DNA of 64,000 bases from Chrysoperla carnea (GCF_905475395.1 NC_058339.1:73250520-73314519); one strand, 5' to 3'; positions 10,462 through 34,500 are shown, counted from the first letter of the stretch. Translations and numbers: made by a program. Notes: generated by a model from the sequence alone, not told the origin.

Positions 10462-11892
10462 ATGGATTCGATAACAGTGGATAAAAATGTTATCGAAAAG
10501 TGGCAACCATCAAAAGAAACACTCAAAGAACGATTTGGCTTTCTTTTTAATAATGAAAGGCTAGCTGATTTTCATTTTATTGTGGGGCCAAATAAAGAAC
10601 ATCGTATACCTGTTCATAAACTTGTTTTAGCAGCTGCAAGTGATGTCCTAGAAGCATTATTTTTTGGTGCTTTAGCGATAGAGTCTAACGAAATAGAAAT
10701 ACCTGACGTTGAACCACAAGCATTTTTAGCATTTCTAGAATTTATTTATTCAGAAGAAGCAAAAATTGATCACGAAACAGTGATGGCTACCATTTATGTA
10801 GCAAACAAATACAATGTGCCTGCTTTAAAAAAATATTGTGTGAAGTTTTTAAAAGACAATTTAGATTGCGAAAATGCTGTTTTATTGTTAAAACAAGCGA
10901 CCTTCTTTGATGAACCAGAATTAGCAGAATCGTGTTCAGATTTTATTGATAAAAACACCATAAATATATTAGCTGTGGAAAATTTAGATTTGGATACTTT
11001 AATAACAGTATTAGAACGCGATACTCTACAAATTAGTGAATCAAAATTATATGCAGCTGTTTTACAATGGACAGAAGCAGAATGTGCCAGACAACAGTTA
11101 CCTCTAACACCAGACAATCAACGATTAGTTTTAGGTCCAGCTTTCAAACTAATACGTTTTCCATTAATGACATTTGAAGAATTTGGTGTTGGTCCTGTTC
11201 AAAGTGGATTATTGACTGATCGTGAAGTTAGAGAATTAATTTTATATTTAACAGTCACTCCGAAACCATCTGTTGAATTTTCAGATGTACATAGAGTTGG
11301 GGAGTGCGTTGATAAATTATCAGTGAGTACTAAATCTTCAGAAGCTATTCGTAGCACTATTGCTATTTAAAAAAATTTAATTTAATTTTTATCATAAATA
11401 ATTTCAGACAGTGCGCTGGGTTAAAGCCAGAGGGGGTCAACTTCCTCCAAATGCAGTACAAGGAGGATACGATGAAGGACTTCCTTTGTATGTAGCTCGT
11501 GCATATCATGCTCGTGCATTAACTCCTGGCAAACTTCTTCCCAGCCATGGAGTAACTTATATTGCATGGGGAGGCGAGGAGCATAATAAAAGAAAATACG
11601 AAGTAATTACACTGATGATATATTTAAAAAACTTTGATTGTTAATTTATATTAATTTGTAGGTGCTTTGTGATTGTAATTGTTCATGGGTACCAGCATCT
11701 AATGGTGAAGTACCTGACGGAGCAATTCCAGGAGGGCACTCAGAAGATGGAGAAACTTTATTCATTGGACGTGTAGCTTATCCAGAGAATTGTCTAACGA
11801 TTGGTAAAATACAAAGCAGTCATGGTGTTCTGTATGTTTCATACGGTGGTGAAGAAAGGCCTTTTCGTGATTATGAAGTACTTGTCGTATAA
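10462..11892 (+). CDS. BTB-BACK-DM9 fusion protein
   Basis: Exons 10462-11322, 11408-11602 and 11662-11892 join in phase 0 and give 428 residues. Residues about 21-130 are a BTB/POZ domain (LADFHFIVG, RIPVHKLVLAAASDV, FIYSEE) and about 135-240 a BACK domain, closest by eye to the BTBD1/2/3/6 group, including its TVTPKPSVEF end. In that group a PHR domain normally follows; here residues 288-428 are instead two DM9 (DUF3421) repeats (ARGGQLPPNAVQGG, LLPSHGVTYIAWGGEE; then GEVPDGAIPGG, SSHGVLYVSYGGEE). The donor GTGAGT at 11323 is a consensus site, and the DM9 exon has no start codon and in-frame stops upstream, so it must be spliced to something. BTB-BACK proteins often act as Cullin-3 substrate adaptors; DM9 proteins bind sugars in some invertebrates. 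The function of the fusion is unknown. Unspliced reading ends at 11370 (302 residues). Confidence 0.8.
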
Positions 11893-12021
11893 AAAATATT
11901 TTTATTAAGACTGAAATTTTGCTTTTTACGGAGCTTTATTTACTATAACTTGTTTTATTGTATAGTATTATTGTTATTAGCTTTAATTTTTATTTATTTT
12001 ATATAATTAAATATTTTTATT

Positions 12022-12141
12022 TTACATAGTTCCTTGTTTCATTTTAAATATCTCCTTCATTTCCCCAGCAAATTCTCGATCAATTAAGCCATTATGTCTA
12101 TGACTCCAAGCGAGGAACCATCGTTGGACATGTCCACAACT
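12022..12141 (-). other. Orphan 39-codon terminal-exon-like stretch
   Basis: On the minus strand, directly behind an ATTAG acceptor-like site at 12142-12143, 39 codons are open up to a TAA at 12022-12024 that overlaps an AATAAA. The translation begins SCGHVQRWFLAWSHRHNG and is rich in W and H, unlike random AT-rich sequence. No upstream minus-strand exon was found, and I do not recognise the family. It could be the last exon of a gene, a pseudogene fragment, or chance. Confidence 0.25.
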
Positions 12142-12319
12142 CTAATAGATTTGTGTCATCAAACTTTCACGGTCTATTCAAGTTGATAGACTGATTATAT
12201 TAAATAAAATGCCTTAGTAAAATTTAAAAAAAAAAAAAGATTTGTGAGTGATTCGGAACACAGCGAAGTACTTAATTATCCTAGACGATATGCTATCTAC
12301 TCTCCTCAGAACTCAAGAG

Positions 12320-12720
12320 TTTAATTTCTTACTAGCTTGATACTCGCCCACTTCACTGGTCTTAAAAGTAAAGCCCACCGCGTTATGGCCTCCGCCTCCT
12401 TTGCTCTCACTTATCCCCCCTCCATAACACTCGAAATAGGGATAAGGATTGTTTTACACAGGTCTTGATTTATTCAGTTTATGAGAAAAGGTGGCCATGA
12501 ATTGTATCTAGTTCAGCATTTTTACAGAAACTTTGTAATTTATGGTTCTAAATTTAATTTTTTTTTTAATATATCTTTATAAATTATAGCTCGTGTTTTT
12601 TTTTATGTATGAGCTATATTATTGTTAAGTTTCTTTCAAATCCATTCATTAGTTTTCGCGTGAAAGCGTTACAAACAAACAAACATCCTTACTTTCACAT
12701 TTATACTATATAGGGATATG
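12320..12720. mobile_element. Probable RTE-type retrotransposon or SINE 3' segment
   Basis: The stretch runs from a GATACTCGCCCACTTC block to AGTTTTCGCGTGAAAGCG, ACAAACAAACAAACA, TTTCACATTTATACTATA and TAGGGAT. I recall this arrangement from 3' ends of RTE-type elements in insects; that classification rests on memory of the motif, not on a search. No coding capacity remains. Confidence 0.35.
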
Positions 12721-12919
12721 GCTCCTTACATACTAGCCAAGAACGTTATCTTAACTATGGTTACCAAAAATAAAATTATTCAATTTCAATCAACAAGACA
12801 TTGAAATTTTTTTTTGTAAGACCAGCTAATGTAACTTTTTGGATTTATCTAAATTTCTTGTTCAATATTCGTTATTTTGTCTTGTGTTCATTTGATTTTA
12901 TGAATTTACTAGTTTTAAC

Positions 12920-13736
12920 ATGTCTACAAAATCAACTCCCAACCTTTTGTCAAAACGTAAGTTTCATGTTTTAAATAAAATAGCACAAGAGATTAATGCA
13001 ATCCTTTTTTTAACCACTTAACTTAAAGGGACACACGTAAAGAACGTAGAATGGAACGACGGCTGCAAAGAATGATTTTTTTGAGGTCAAGTCGGAATTC
13101 TTGTCGATTCGGAGCCCTAGGCACTCTGGAAAAGTGTCCAGAAGAAAAGAGTAGTCTGACCGCACAAAATTTCACATTCTACATTAAAAACCATGTTCAT
13201 TTTGAATATTCAGAAGGGCAGACTGTTTTCTGCAATTTCATTTTTTCTGTTAAAATCGTTTGATCTATAAATTTAAATTAATAATGTGATTTTATTTCGT
13301 AGAAATTAATATACATACGTTGACGAGTAACTCGAGCGAAGCAGGTGTCTTACATAGAAACAATCCACGCAGAAAGCGAAAAATTATTAATCAATATCAA
13401 CATTCGATAATACCAACAATAAGTGTATATTCACGACGACAAGGATTAACATCCGGAAACATTCAACAGCATATCATTAATATAACAACAAAACAACAAA
13501 AAATCACAAAATTTAATTTAAGAAATAAAAAATTAATTAACGGCACATCGGATAATACAGGTCCACGTATTTTATATGAATGCCGAATATGTCGACGACA
13601 ATTTATGCATAATTGTTCGCTACAATTTCATAAGCGTACACACACTGGTGAGAAATTATATCGATGTAATGTTTGTGAAAAAATATTTACCAGAGAAAAA
13701 AATTTAATAAAACATAAAAAAATACATAATTTATAA
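12920..13736 (+). CDS. Small C2H2 zinc-finger protein (two fingers)
   Basis: Exon 2 (13303-13736) follows a TTTCGTAG acceptor and ends with two classical fingers (C-x2-C-x12-H-x3-H): YECRIC..H..H and YRCNVC..H..H, joined by a standard HTGEKLY linker and placed at about residues 104-126 and 132-154. The N-terminal part is basic and N/Q/T-rich with no known domain. Exon 1 is my inference: ATG at 12920, MSTKSTPNLLSK, then a CGTAAGT donor at 12957 that leaves one base, which fits the two-base start of exon 2. The total is 156 residues. It is probably a nuclear DNA-binding protein with unknown targets. Two fingers give limited specificity alone, so it may act with partners. Further upstream exons are possible. 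Confidence 0.6.
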
Positions 13737-15153
13737 ACAAATTAAAATGATGAATTTTTTTTTTTAAATTGAATTGAATGTCCGATTTCTTTATTATTTA
13801 GACACATGAATCGAAAGATTCAGAAACTAATACAGTAGCCTTGTCGTCTGAAAGTACGGGTAGTTTGCGTCAAATTCAGTAGTAGTCTAATAAATAATCC
13901 AAGTTTGTGTCAAAAATCGAAGAAAAAAAAACGTGAAAATTTGGGCTGGATTTTAGCGATTATAACCTTACAAGACTAGTTTTTGATAGTAACTTTTCCT
14001 GGCGTTTTCCAAGTAGACTAAATTTGCTATGAGACTAGAATCGTCTCTGTAAACCTAAAAGTTTCCGAGATAAAGCAATTCTTCATTTTTTCTAACTTCG
14101 CAATTTTTTGCAATATTTTATACGTCACACGAACTACCCTACCGGGAGTAGTTCCATTTACCACCGGCGGACAGTGCTAGTGTTGCTCAGTATTCTAAAT
14201 TGTTTACTAGATGTCTCAAAAATAAGATTGTTTTGTAAATATTTAGACATTTTTCGGTAGCATGCATTTCTTTGACCCAAGTGTGAAAGGGCAAAGATAT
14301 CGGTGTTATTTCGAATGTGCCGCCATTTTGGTATTTCAGCTATGTCATGTATTGTGGACCAAAAAGTATAAAATAGAGGAAAATACTTCCATTACTAGCA
14401 ATGTTAAAAAAGAGTATACGAGTTTCAACGCCTCTAGTGATTGTGTCCAGTCATAAACGCTCAACTCCCGAATTTTGCTTGAAAAAATTATGTTAGCAGA
14501 GCGCGTATAGTTTCGTTCTGCGGATCTCTGGGTTACGGGCCCAGCTCCCTTCCATTTACATGCGTGTTTAATACCCGACATCTCCATCTTATAACTCTTT
14601 ATTGTGGACAAGTGACAAGTCAAAATATCTCGGTAAACAAAAATGACGTTCTATTGACGAAGATGAACATTTCGTCATCCGTGTGTGGATGGAGAATTTT
14701 CCATTTAGAAAGTTATTTTTAAATTTTTTATTGAAAGTAACATCTTTAATTACCAAAATTTTGACACATTTCCTCTTGAATGACATCAATAATGTTGAAG
14801 TTTCAGATAATCTATAGTTTGAGGAGCAATAGCGCAAATCTTTGCCTTCAATATCTTTACAGAAAAAGTCAACATATGTTAAAAATCGCAAGCTCTAGAC
14901 GATCAATAAATGTCTTCTTTACCAGAGATTATTCGATTACAAAACCGTTCAAATTATAAGATGTACACTAAATTAGAATAAAAAAAGGCTAAATTTTGAA
15001 AAACTTTTTGCATTTAATAAAAAAATTAATATCAAATTTCAATTTAATCGAATAACAAATTTAATAATTCTATATTTAAATAACGAGAATTCTTACTTAA
15101 TTAAACTAAAAAAAATTAATTATAATTATTGGTCATCATTTTATCATTTTTTT
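13737..15153. other. Intergenic interval with a diverged repeat, no gene seen
   Basis: The stretch from about 14575 to 14800 resembles 36585-36800 (shared order: GGACAAGTGACAAGT-like block, CATTTAGAAAGTTATTTTTAA-like block, then TTGAATGRCAT). Short minus-strand open frames at 14345-14623 and 14589-14891 have no recognisable domain and overlap this repeat, so I do not call them genes. The 3' flank of SMC5 lies at its right edge. Confidence 0.45.
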
Positions 15154-26897
<11,744 letters not shown>

Positions 26898-27239
26898 TTT
26901 GTAACTTTTAAATTACAATAATAGATAGAATATTTTTTCAACGTTCATCAAGCAGAATATTTTAATTACTTTCGTTTTATTTCAATTTATTCCTCATATA
27001 TGTACAACTCTTTAAAAAAAATAAAATGTTTATTCAAAAAAATGTAATCAAATTTGAATCAAAACAAAAAATACTTTTATCACAAATGTATCTACCAGTA
27101 GTACCAACACTTAAACTCTACAAGCAAAATTGGATAAAACGCGGGAAAAACGAAGTAATTGAGTTTTTTTAAATAATTTACATTATTGATTGTTTAATTG
27201 CACTTTTTTAAATGATTTTTTGAAATGTATGGTATATAT

Positions 27240-27531
27240 TTCATACTTTGAGTTTTTAAAAATTGTGTAAAGGTTGTAAGCTTATAACAACATTGATACT
27301 GATACGCCTCTATGTAAACTAGCAAACGATGCAAGAAGGTATAAAGTGCTTTTCGAAAAAAATAGAATGAAGGTAAAATGCCTTACTCAATGTAAAAGGC
27401 GAAATAAAAAAACAATTGATAATTTAAGAGCTGTTGTTAAATCACTTCAAGAAGAGATAAATCAGTTGAAGAAAAAATCCGTTGAAGATAAATCAGCTGA
27501 AAAAGTTCCTAATAAGGATTTTAATTCATGA
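27240..27531 (+). pseudogene. THAP-type transposase fragment (coiled-coil part)
   Basis: The open stretch encodes DTDTPLCKLANDARRY and then a basic coiled coil (NKKTIDNLRAVVKSLQEEI), ending at a TGA at 27529-27531. The combination of a TPL-type segment and a basic coiled coil resembles what follows the THAP domain in P-element-like and THAP proteins. No C2CH THAP zinc site is intact upstream, only short pieces such as KQNWIKRGKNE near 27120. I read it as a transposon or gene remnant. A short genuine coiled-coil protein is the alternative. Confidence 0.3.
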
Positions 27532-27546
27532 TATTACACAACTTGC

Positions 27547-27926
27547 ACAAAAATTTCAACCAAAAGTTGGTTATTTTTTTATAAGGAATATTTTTTAGGT
27601 ACATTTAAACTTTTATTCTATCTCTAACGGTTTACAAAATGGGTCCTACGGACCCAAGACCCAATTGACCTATATTGCTCATTTACGAACTCGACCTCAT
27701 TTTTTACATCCTGTGTACGCTGTAAAAATTTTCAGCTTGATATCTTTTTTCGTTTTTGAGTTATCGTGTTGACAGACAGACGTACAGACAACCGACAATG
27801 AACTAATTAGGTGATTTTATAAACACCTATACCAAAATTTTGTTCGTAGCATCAATATTTTTAAGCGTTACAAACTTGGGACTAAACTTAGTATACCTTG
27901 CATATTGCATATATGCATGGTATAAA
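27547..27926 (+). repeat. Interspersed repeat A, copy 5 (left-truncated)
   Basis: It holds CCTACGGACCCAAGACCC, ACGAACTCGACCTCA, TACGCTGTAAAAATTTTCAGC and the right end with GCATATATGCATGGTATAAA. It lacks the AACAAGTGAAAACA end. Confidence 0.8.
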
Positions 27927-28504
27927 AATGTGAATATCAGATGGATATCGTTTATGATAATATCTCCGTTTTCTATAATATTGTACTATTTTTAAACGCA
28001 AGGGCTAAAAACTTAAGAACCCAACCAACTTCTCTATATAGTCGAGAAACTCAATCCAGCCAGAGTTATCAAAAAATAAAATAAGAAATGTTCAAGGCAT
28101 ATAATAGCACCTTAAATTTTGGTGATCTCTTGTTTTTTGCCATCGTTTGACTATGATTAGTCAATATTATTTATAAACTATGGGGCAAGGAAATTAAAAT
28201 TATATATTTTGCAAAAACGATTTTACGAAAATAACTAATTTTTATTTATTTATTTATTTAAAGGAAACATTTTTTCTTTGGAGATTTAACTAGTAGTAGA
28301 TAGAATAAATAGGAATGTGTCATAAAAACTAAAAATAATTAGCATAAAATATTAAAAATTTATTGAGATACATTTGTGATATAAGTACAACAATCCACAG
28401 TTGATTCGAAACAATTGAAATAAATTAGTTAAAAAAAATTTTTATTAAAAAGGAACTCACATTCACAGTTAAGTACTTAAATATATAAAGTTCAAGTCAA
28501 TTAA

Positions 28505-31500
28505 TTAAAATGGAGAATTCATTCCTAGTTTTGTACCAAATTCAAGACGTGCTCGACGTAAATATCGTAAATTTATCCTGAAAAAAGTCAGTTTCATTTA
28601 AGTTATATTATTTAGAAATGTTAAGGTAGTATGACAGTATCGAAGTCATACCGCTCTAGGCAAATCAGCAATATTTTTTTTTTCTTCAATATATTACATA
28701 TTTTGTTTATAATTTATAAGTTGTATCTGTCTATTTTTAATTCTTTAATTACTGCCAAAGTGGATCATAATAAATGGTCTCGCGGATTAAAGATTGTTTC
28801 GAAAAAGACCCCCGCGGATATTTTATAGTATAAGGGCCACATGAGATAAAAGTGTCCAGGACCCCAATCATTCCAGAAAATATTGAAATTCAAAAAAAGT
28901 TAAAATATTGTTTTCTGTTAATATTAAAATTTTTTCCTGTTAATATCAAAACATGTTTAACATGTGCTAAATTTATAAATCCACCAAAGCTTAAAGTGCG
29001 ATGTTTTCTATTGAGTATATTTGTATGTCTGTAATAATATGGCTATCGGATTTGTATGCACATCCACAAAAGAACCTGATTGTTAGATATTTATCAGGCC
29101 TCTCTTTCTCAATTGGCACTGTGGGAAAGTGTCCAGGGTCTCCAGTTTCTTGGAGCCCACAAATTATAGTGAAAAAAGGTCTCCACAGATTGAAGATTGA
29201 CTTGGCCGATCAACAAAAAAGATTCCCGCACTGTGAAGATTCTATCTATAAGGCCCCATGAGGAAAATTGCTCAAGGACTCTAATAATTTAAAGATGTTT
29301 CTGCGCCTACATATGCCAATCCAAAACCAGGATTGGTTCGATATTACCTTATTGTTCTTATAAATAAAGAATATTTTAAAAATACTTACTGAATTTCTTG
29401 CCATTTAATAATTTCAGCTATAATAAACGTACAAAATGGCGATAAGCAAATGAATACGATAATATGCCATGGTAAAGATATAAATGGTAAGACACTTATT
29501 ACATCATGTAATAAATATATATTTATTGTTGTATAAATTATTTGTAAAATAAATCTACAAAAACCAAAAATTTAATTATAATTAATACGATATGCGATGT
29601 GAGATTTTAAGTAAAGGCTTTCCAAAAATTAACACAACATGTAATTTTGATAGAAAAAGTTGTAAATTTTAGGCAAAAAGCAGTTGGAAACACAGATTAT
29701 AGTTTTTAATTTAAAACAGATCTGCAACTCCCTGTAAAATTTTTACTACTTTCGTTCTCCGAAGGTGTCTTTCTACAGCTGACTCTACACGTTATATTCG
29801 TGTGTATTCGTTCTTATTAAGTGTGAAAATGGTCTATTATATAATGATATACTTACACAAATGAGACTATAAAACACCATAATCGATTCTTTAATGGATT
29901 ACGTTTCCATGTTAAATGATCACGATGTACAAAATTTATTGATAAAACACCTAAAAATTATAAAATATCTTTTAAATAACCAAATATCTATTACTTTAGT
30001 AATAGTAACGAGTCTCCGTAATTCGACTATTAAAAATTCCAATGGAAACGTCCAAGAGGGCCATCATCCTCTGGGGCGAGGCTTTTATTATGCCGAAAAA
30101 TGTAAAATTCGGTCACTTTTTCTCAATAAGTTAATTCTGCGAGCTACAGAAAAAACTTCCAAAAATCTGTCGACCTCTATATCGCAATGTATATTCAGTA
30201 AGGCTGTATATTCAGCAAGAATTTTCATCAAAATTCTTCATATTGTTGGGAAAGAGATTCTCAATTGGTGGATTGGATTCTCAATTGAGGATTGGATCTT
30301 AACCCCACAAAATCCCCTTCCCGTTGCGTACGGACCTGGGTGTTTTTTTCATTCAAAACCTTCATCAATAGAAAAGTTAACAAAATATTTTTAAACTATA
30401 CGCTATATATATATATTTTTGGCATTTGACAATGGAACCCTAAAAATGAAAGGGAGCTAGTCTTGAATCGAAGCACAGAGACTGTTGATATAATTAAAAT
30501 GATAACTTACATAAGTGTAGAACACAAATAAAAATGATCAAATGTTGAATATACAATATTAATGGTTTTAATTCAGTCGTTTGTTGATTAATATTTAAAT
30601 TAGTTACTGTTATTAATATTGTATTATTATTATTATTGTTAACTAAATTTAAATTATTAATATAATCACATAAATAATATAATGAAGTACTGTATATAAT
30701 TATTGAGCAAATTATTAATGATATAAATTTACCACAATAATTCCAAACTATAAAGATTATCATCTAAAAAAAAAAATAACATCAAAAATTAAATATTTTG
30801 CCTTAAAAAAAATAATGTTTTGGAATCTAGCTGAGGTTCTGTGGAAGCTGTATTTAAGTAAAGGTAATGTTGAATCCAAGTTCTTGACCTCGGCAGAAGA
30901 CCGGGTCATTCACAAAATAAAAAATAAAAATTTCGACCTTATTTCAAATGCTGTCGATTTTAACCCGGAAAGGTTAGTTTTTCATCAATGATTGCGCATT
31001 TTTAAAGTATGTTAAATTTGCAACAATTTGAGGCCAGAACGGTTTTTATAGGACTGATATAGTTTCGGAGGTGCAGCTTTTCATAATTTGGTCAACTTTT
31101 CAAGTTATACGATTACTCGTCAACAGCCAACTTGCCAGACGAATATGAAGAAAACGAAGAATTACCAGTACTGTCTGGATACTCTTGAAAATCCATCTGA
31201 CATTTCAAAATACGTCGCCTTGAACCAACCAATTCCATCAAAGAGAGCAAAGTTTGATTAAAATAAACACATTCTCAAAACTGGTGTCTTAGATCAACCA
31301 AGTCCATCAAAGAAGGCAAAGTTTGATTAAAATTAATACAGTCTCAAAACTGATGTCAGATTTTCAAATAGTTTTCATTTTCATCTATGTATTATTTACA
31401 CATATATTTATTAATTTTTATACCATGCATATATGTAATATGCAAGGTATACTAAGTTTAGTCCCAAGTTTGTAACGCTTAAAAATATTGATGCTACGAA

Positions 31501-34500
31501 CAAAATTTTGGTATAGGTGTTCATAAAATCACCTTATTAGTCCATTTCCGGTTGTCCGCCCGTCCGCCTGTGGGCACGATAACTTAAAAACGAAAAAAGA
31601 TATCAAGCTGAAATTTTTACAGCGTACTCAGGACGTAAAAAGTGAGGTCGAGTTCGTAAATGAGCAACATAGGTCAATTGGGTCTTGACCTATGGGTCCG
31701 TAGGACCCATCTTGTAAACCGTTAGAGATAGAACAAAAGTTTAAATGTAAAAAATATTCTTTATAAAAAAATAAACAACTTTTGTTGGAAACATTTTTTC
31801 GTAAACATATAGTAGTAATGATGTGAGTAATCAACACTATTTATGCATGGTATTTCAACAATTAATTCAGTCAACTGTTTGTTTTCACTTGTTTTTTTTT
31901 AAATAGTTTAGCATTTTAGTAAAATTTCATCATTTTCAGTATCATTCAAATTTCTAGAGACCTAGTATTTTTTTGGAAATTCTCTCCCTTCCTCCCAGTT
32001 GGTTCTCTTGAGATATCAGGATATTCCCAAGTGACCCCCTCAACTAATAGAGCCAACTGAAGTAAGACATAGACTTTGCAAATTCTATGTCTTACAGTCT
32101 AACACTCTAACCAGATTCGAGGTGATAATCCATTCTAGCTGAACATATCTCCTTGACGTATTCATTAAACAAAAATTTTTGAAGAAAATTCTTCTTACAA
32201 AAATCTTCTCAAATAACCGTAGCCAGATTCAGGATATTTTAACAGTTTTAACAACGGGAAAATACTTACATCGTAACTAAATCCAGATTGTAGTTTTTGT
32301 GCAGGTCTTTGCATAACATTTGGATCTTTATTATTACCAATAAATGAGATCGATAATATTGGAACTATAATACAAATTAACCATAGAACTTGATGAATTG
32401 ATAAGAGCGATGGCAAAAATAATACTATTATAATCAATTGTAGCTACAAAAAAAAAATCTAAATTCATTTCTTCGAAACTCTTGTTTAAACGAAGTAATA
32501 GGATGAGCCAGGGTGAGATGGAGGGCCATTTCTGAACCCATGTCTATTATTCCAAAATACTTGTTTCGGCATATTCAATTAGCCCCTGAAATATTGAACA
32601 TTCCAGGGGCTAATTGAGTCCTGATTCATTAATCTATTAAAGTAAAACTTACAAATGTAATTGTAACCATTGCACATATCCAAAATTGAATACAATTCCA
32701 GAATGTAAGCATATAATGTCTGGATTCTAATATTAAATGAAATAAGGAGACAGGATCCTCACGTCGAAACGTTAACGCACATGGTAACGCATTCAAAGAA
32801 CGATTTAAATTGATTGGCGATGGTCCATGAACTGGATTCACTGGTATAAACACTGGTAATTGTTGACACACTTGCGGATATAATGGTTCTACTGCAATAC
32901 TAAAAACATGCAAATCAAATTAGAGCATTGTCTTGTGAGAATAAAATTTGAGGTCGCCGTTGTCTCCAGAAAAGGATACATTACAACCCTGGTGGAAAAA
33001 ATATTTGAAGAAAAAATAAGTCTTAGAAAACTCTGAAAAAGTTTTAGAAACTCTCAAAAAGTCTTAGGAACTCTAACTCTGAATTTCTCAACGTTTTTAG
33101 ACTGGTCTAATTTAGAGTTATTCAGATTAGTCCAAAAACGTTGAGAAATTCAGAGTTTTCTGTGACTTAATAAGGCTAATTATTTCTTGAAATATTTTTC
33201 CACCAGGGACATATTAATATTTCGCTACCAGAAATATTTACCTAATATTAGCTTGCATGAATACATCAATATTATCAGCATTCGCAGCGGAACCAAGAAC
33301 ACAAACCGATTGCCCATAATCTTGCATAATACGTAACATTTCAGTGGTTACATTTGGTGTACAATCCGTAAATAATGACACCAATAATGGAACATTATCG
33401 ATTGATTCTAAATGTGGACGTATATTTTCTATACCACGTGGTAATTTTGCCTATATTCAATCAAAAATATTTGTTTTTAAAATATTTTGGGATATTTTCC
33501 AGCGCTGGGAATCGTATTAATCCGGGATTCAATATTTCACCTATTAGATTCCTCATATTGGGAATCATTATGAGTCTATGGTCGTGACTTTTCCCACAGC
33601 CCCACAGCTTAAACTCCATTTATTCCCGTACTAGAAGAGTGCATTTTTTTTAAATAACAATCCCTTCCAAAATACAATGACAACACATATACAACGTTAC
33701 CATGCGTAATATAATTACATCATATTTCATACATTTTGTAATAATTTTTGTTAATTGTCTCAAAAACTAAAAAAAGGAATGTTTTGAAAATGAGTTCAAT
33801 TATTTAAAAGCCTTTAATAAATACTTTGGTAGTTTTTTGTGAAGCTGTCATTTCTAGGTCTCGAATTAAGAACCTTAAATTACAGAAAAGTGAGGTTGAT
33901 ATTTGAAAATCTTTAGAAGTACGGAAGATATAGAATAGTGACGTTATTTACCGCTATCGCCATAGAGATTACATTTAAAACTGTGTTTTGCAAAAAAGAG
34001 ACGCAGGCAACAATTTTAAATAGTAACTAAAAAGTTAATGTTTAAGAGAATTTTAATTAGATCTGCCTCACTACTAAAACACTTGGATTCAAAACCTTTT
34101 AAAATAATTGATTTAATGAATTAACCCGACATTAATGCGATTACCCGAGTAGCTAGAAATTATAAAACAAAAAAACATACTCGATTTGACATATCAAAAT
34201 TAACAGGAGCACTTTGTTCCGTACTATCTGTTAAACAACTCAACGAAGGCCAACCATCTTGATGACTACTTAAATCCACACTTTGTACCATTACACTATC
34301 ATCTTCTGATTCATCCTGTACATCTGATAATAATTTATCGTTTGCATTTAATGGTGTTGTAGGATTATCACCGGCACCTCCTCCACCAGATTCTAATATC
34401 GTATCTTCATCAAATTTAACAACAGTACAATCTAAGTTGATGGCACTTGGCGCGGATATTGATATTGTCTTTGTTCTTTCTAAATTCGTACTATAAATAG

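Larger units (their letters stand above)
11893..12919. other. Interval between the BTB-DM9 and zinc-finger genes
   Basis: It holds the 3' flank of the BTB-DM9 gene, a small minus-strand protein-like open stretch (12022-12141) and a retrotransposon-type tail (about 12320-12720). No further exon is supported. Confidence 0.5.
26898..28504. other. Interval between the SMC5 start and the TMEM94 3' end
   Basis: It contains the presumed SMC5 promoter (next to 26898; no clear TATA box), a THAP-protein-like fragment (27240-27531), a repeat A copy (27547-27926) and the TMEM94 3' flank, which holds TTTATT at 28441 (AATAAA on the minus strand), about 60 bp past the TMEM94 stop. Confidence 0.6.

Noticed and set aside
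11408-11892. The DM9 exons as a separate stand-alone DM9 gene.
   Set aside because: The first DM9 exon begins behind an AG with in-frame stops upstream and no ATG, and the phase-0 donor in the BTB exon fits it. A separate gene would need an unseen first exon.
14521-14560. A GC-richer patch (GGTTACGGGCCCAGCTCCC) considered as part of a tRNA gene.
   Set aside because: No cloverleaf, A-box or B-box (GGTTCGAATCC) could be assembled around it.
14345-14891. Two overlapping minus-strand frames of 92 and 100 codons.
   Set aside because: No recognisable domain, and the segment resembles 36585-36800, so it is repeat-derived.
29380-29389. TAA after EIIKWQEIQ as the TMEM94 stop codon.
   Set aside because: The bases form a GTAAGT donor, and a phase-matched last exon at 28505-28577 ends with the family's KLGMNSPF C-terminus.
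29894-30394. A 166-codon plus-strand open frame.
   Set aside because: It overlaps TMEM94 exon 29857-29950 on the opposite strand; its composition is that of antisense and intronic AT-rich DNA and no domain is visible.
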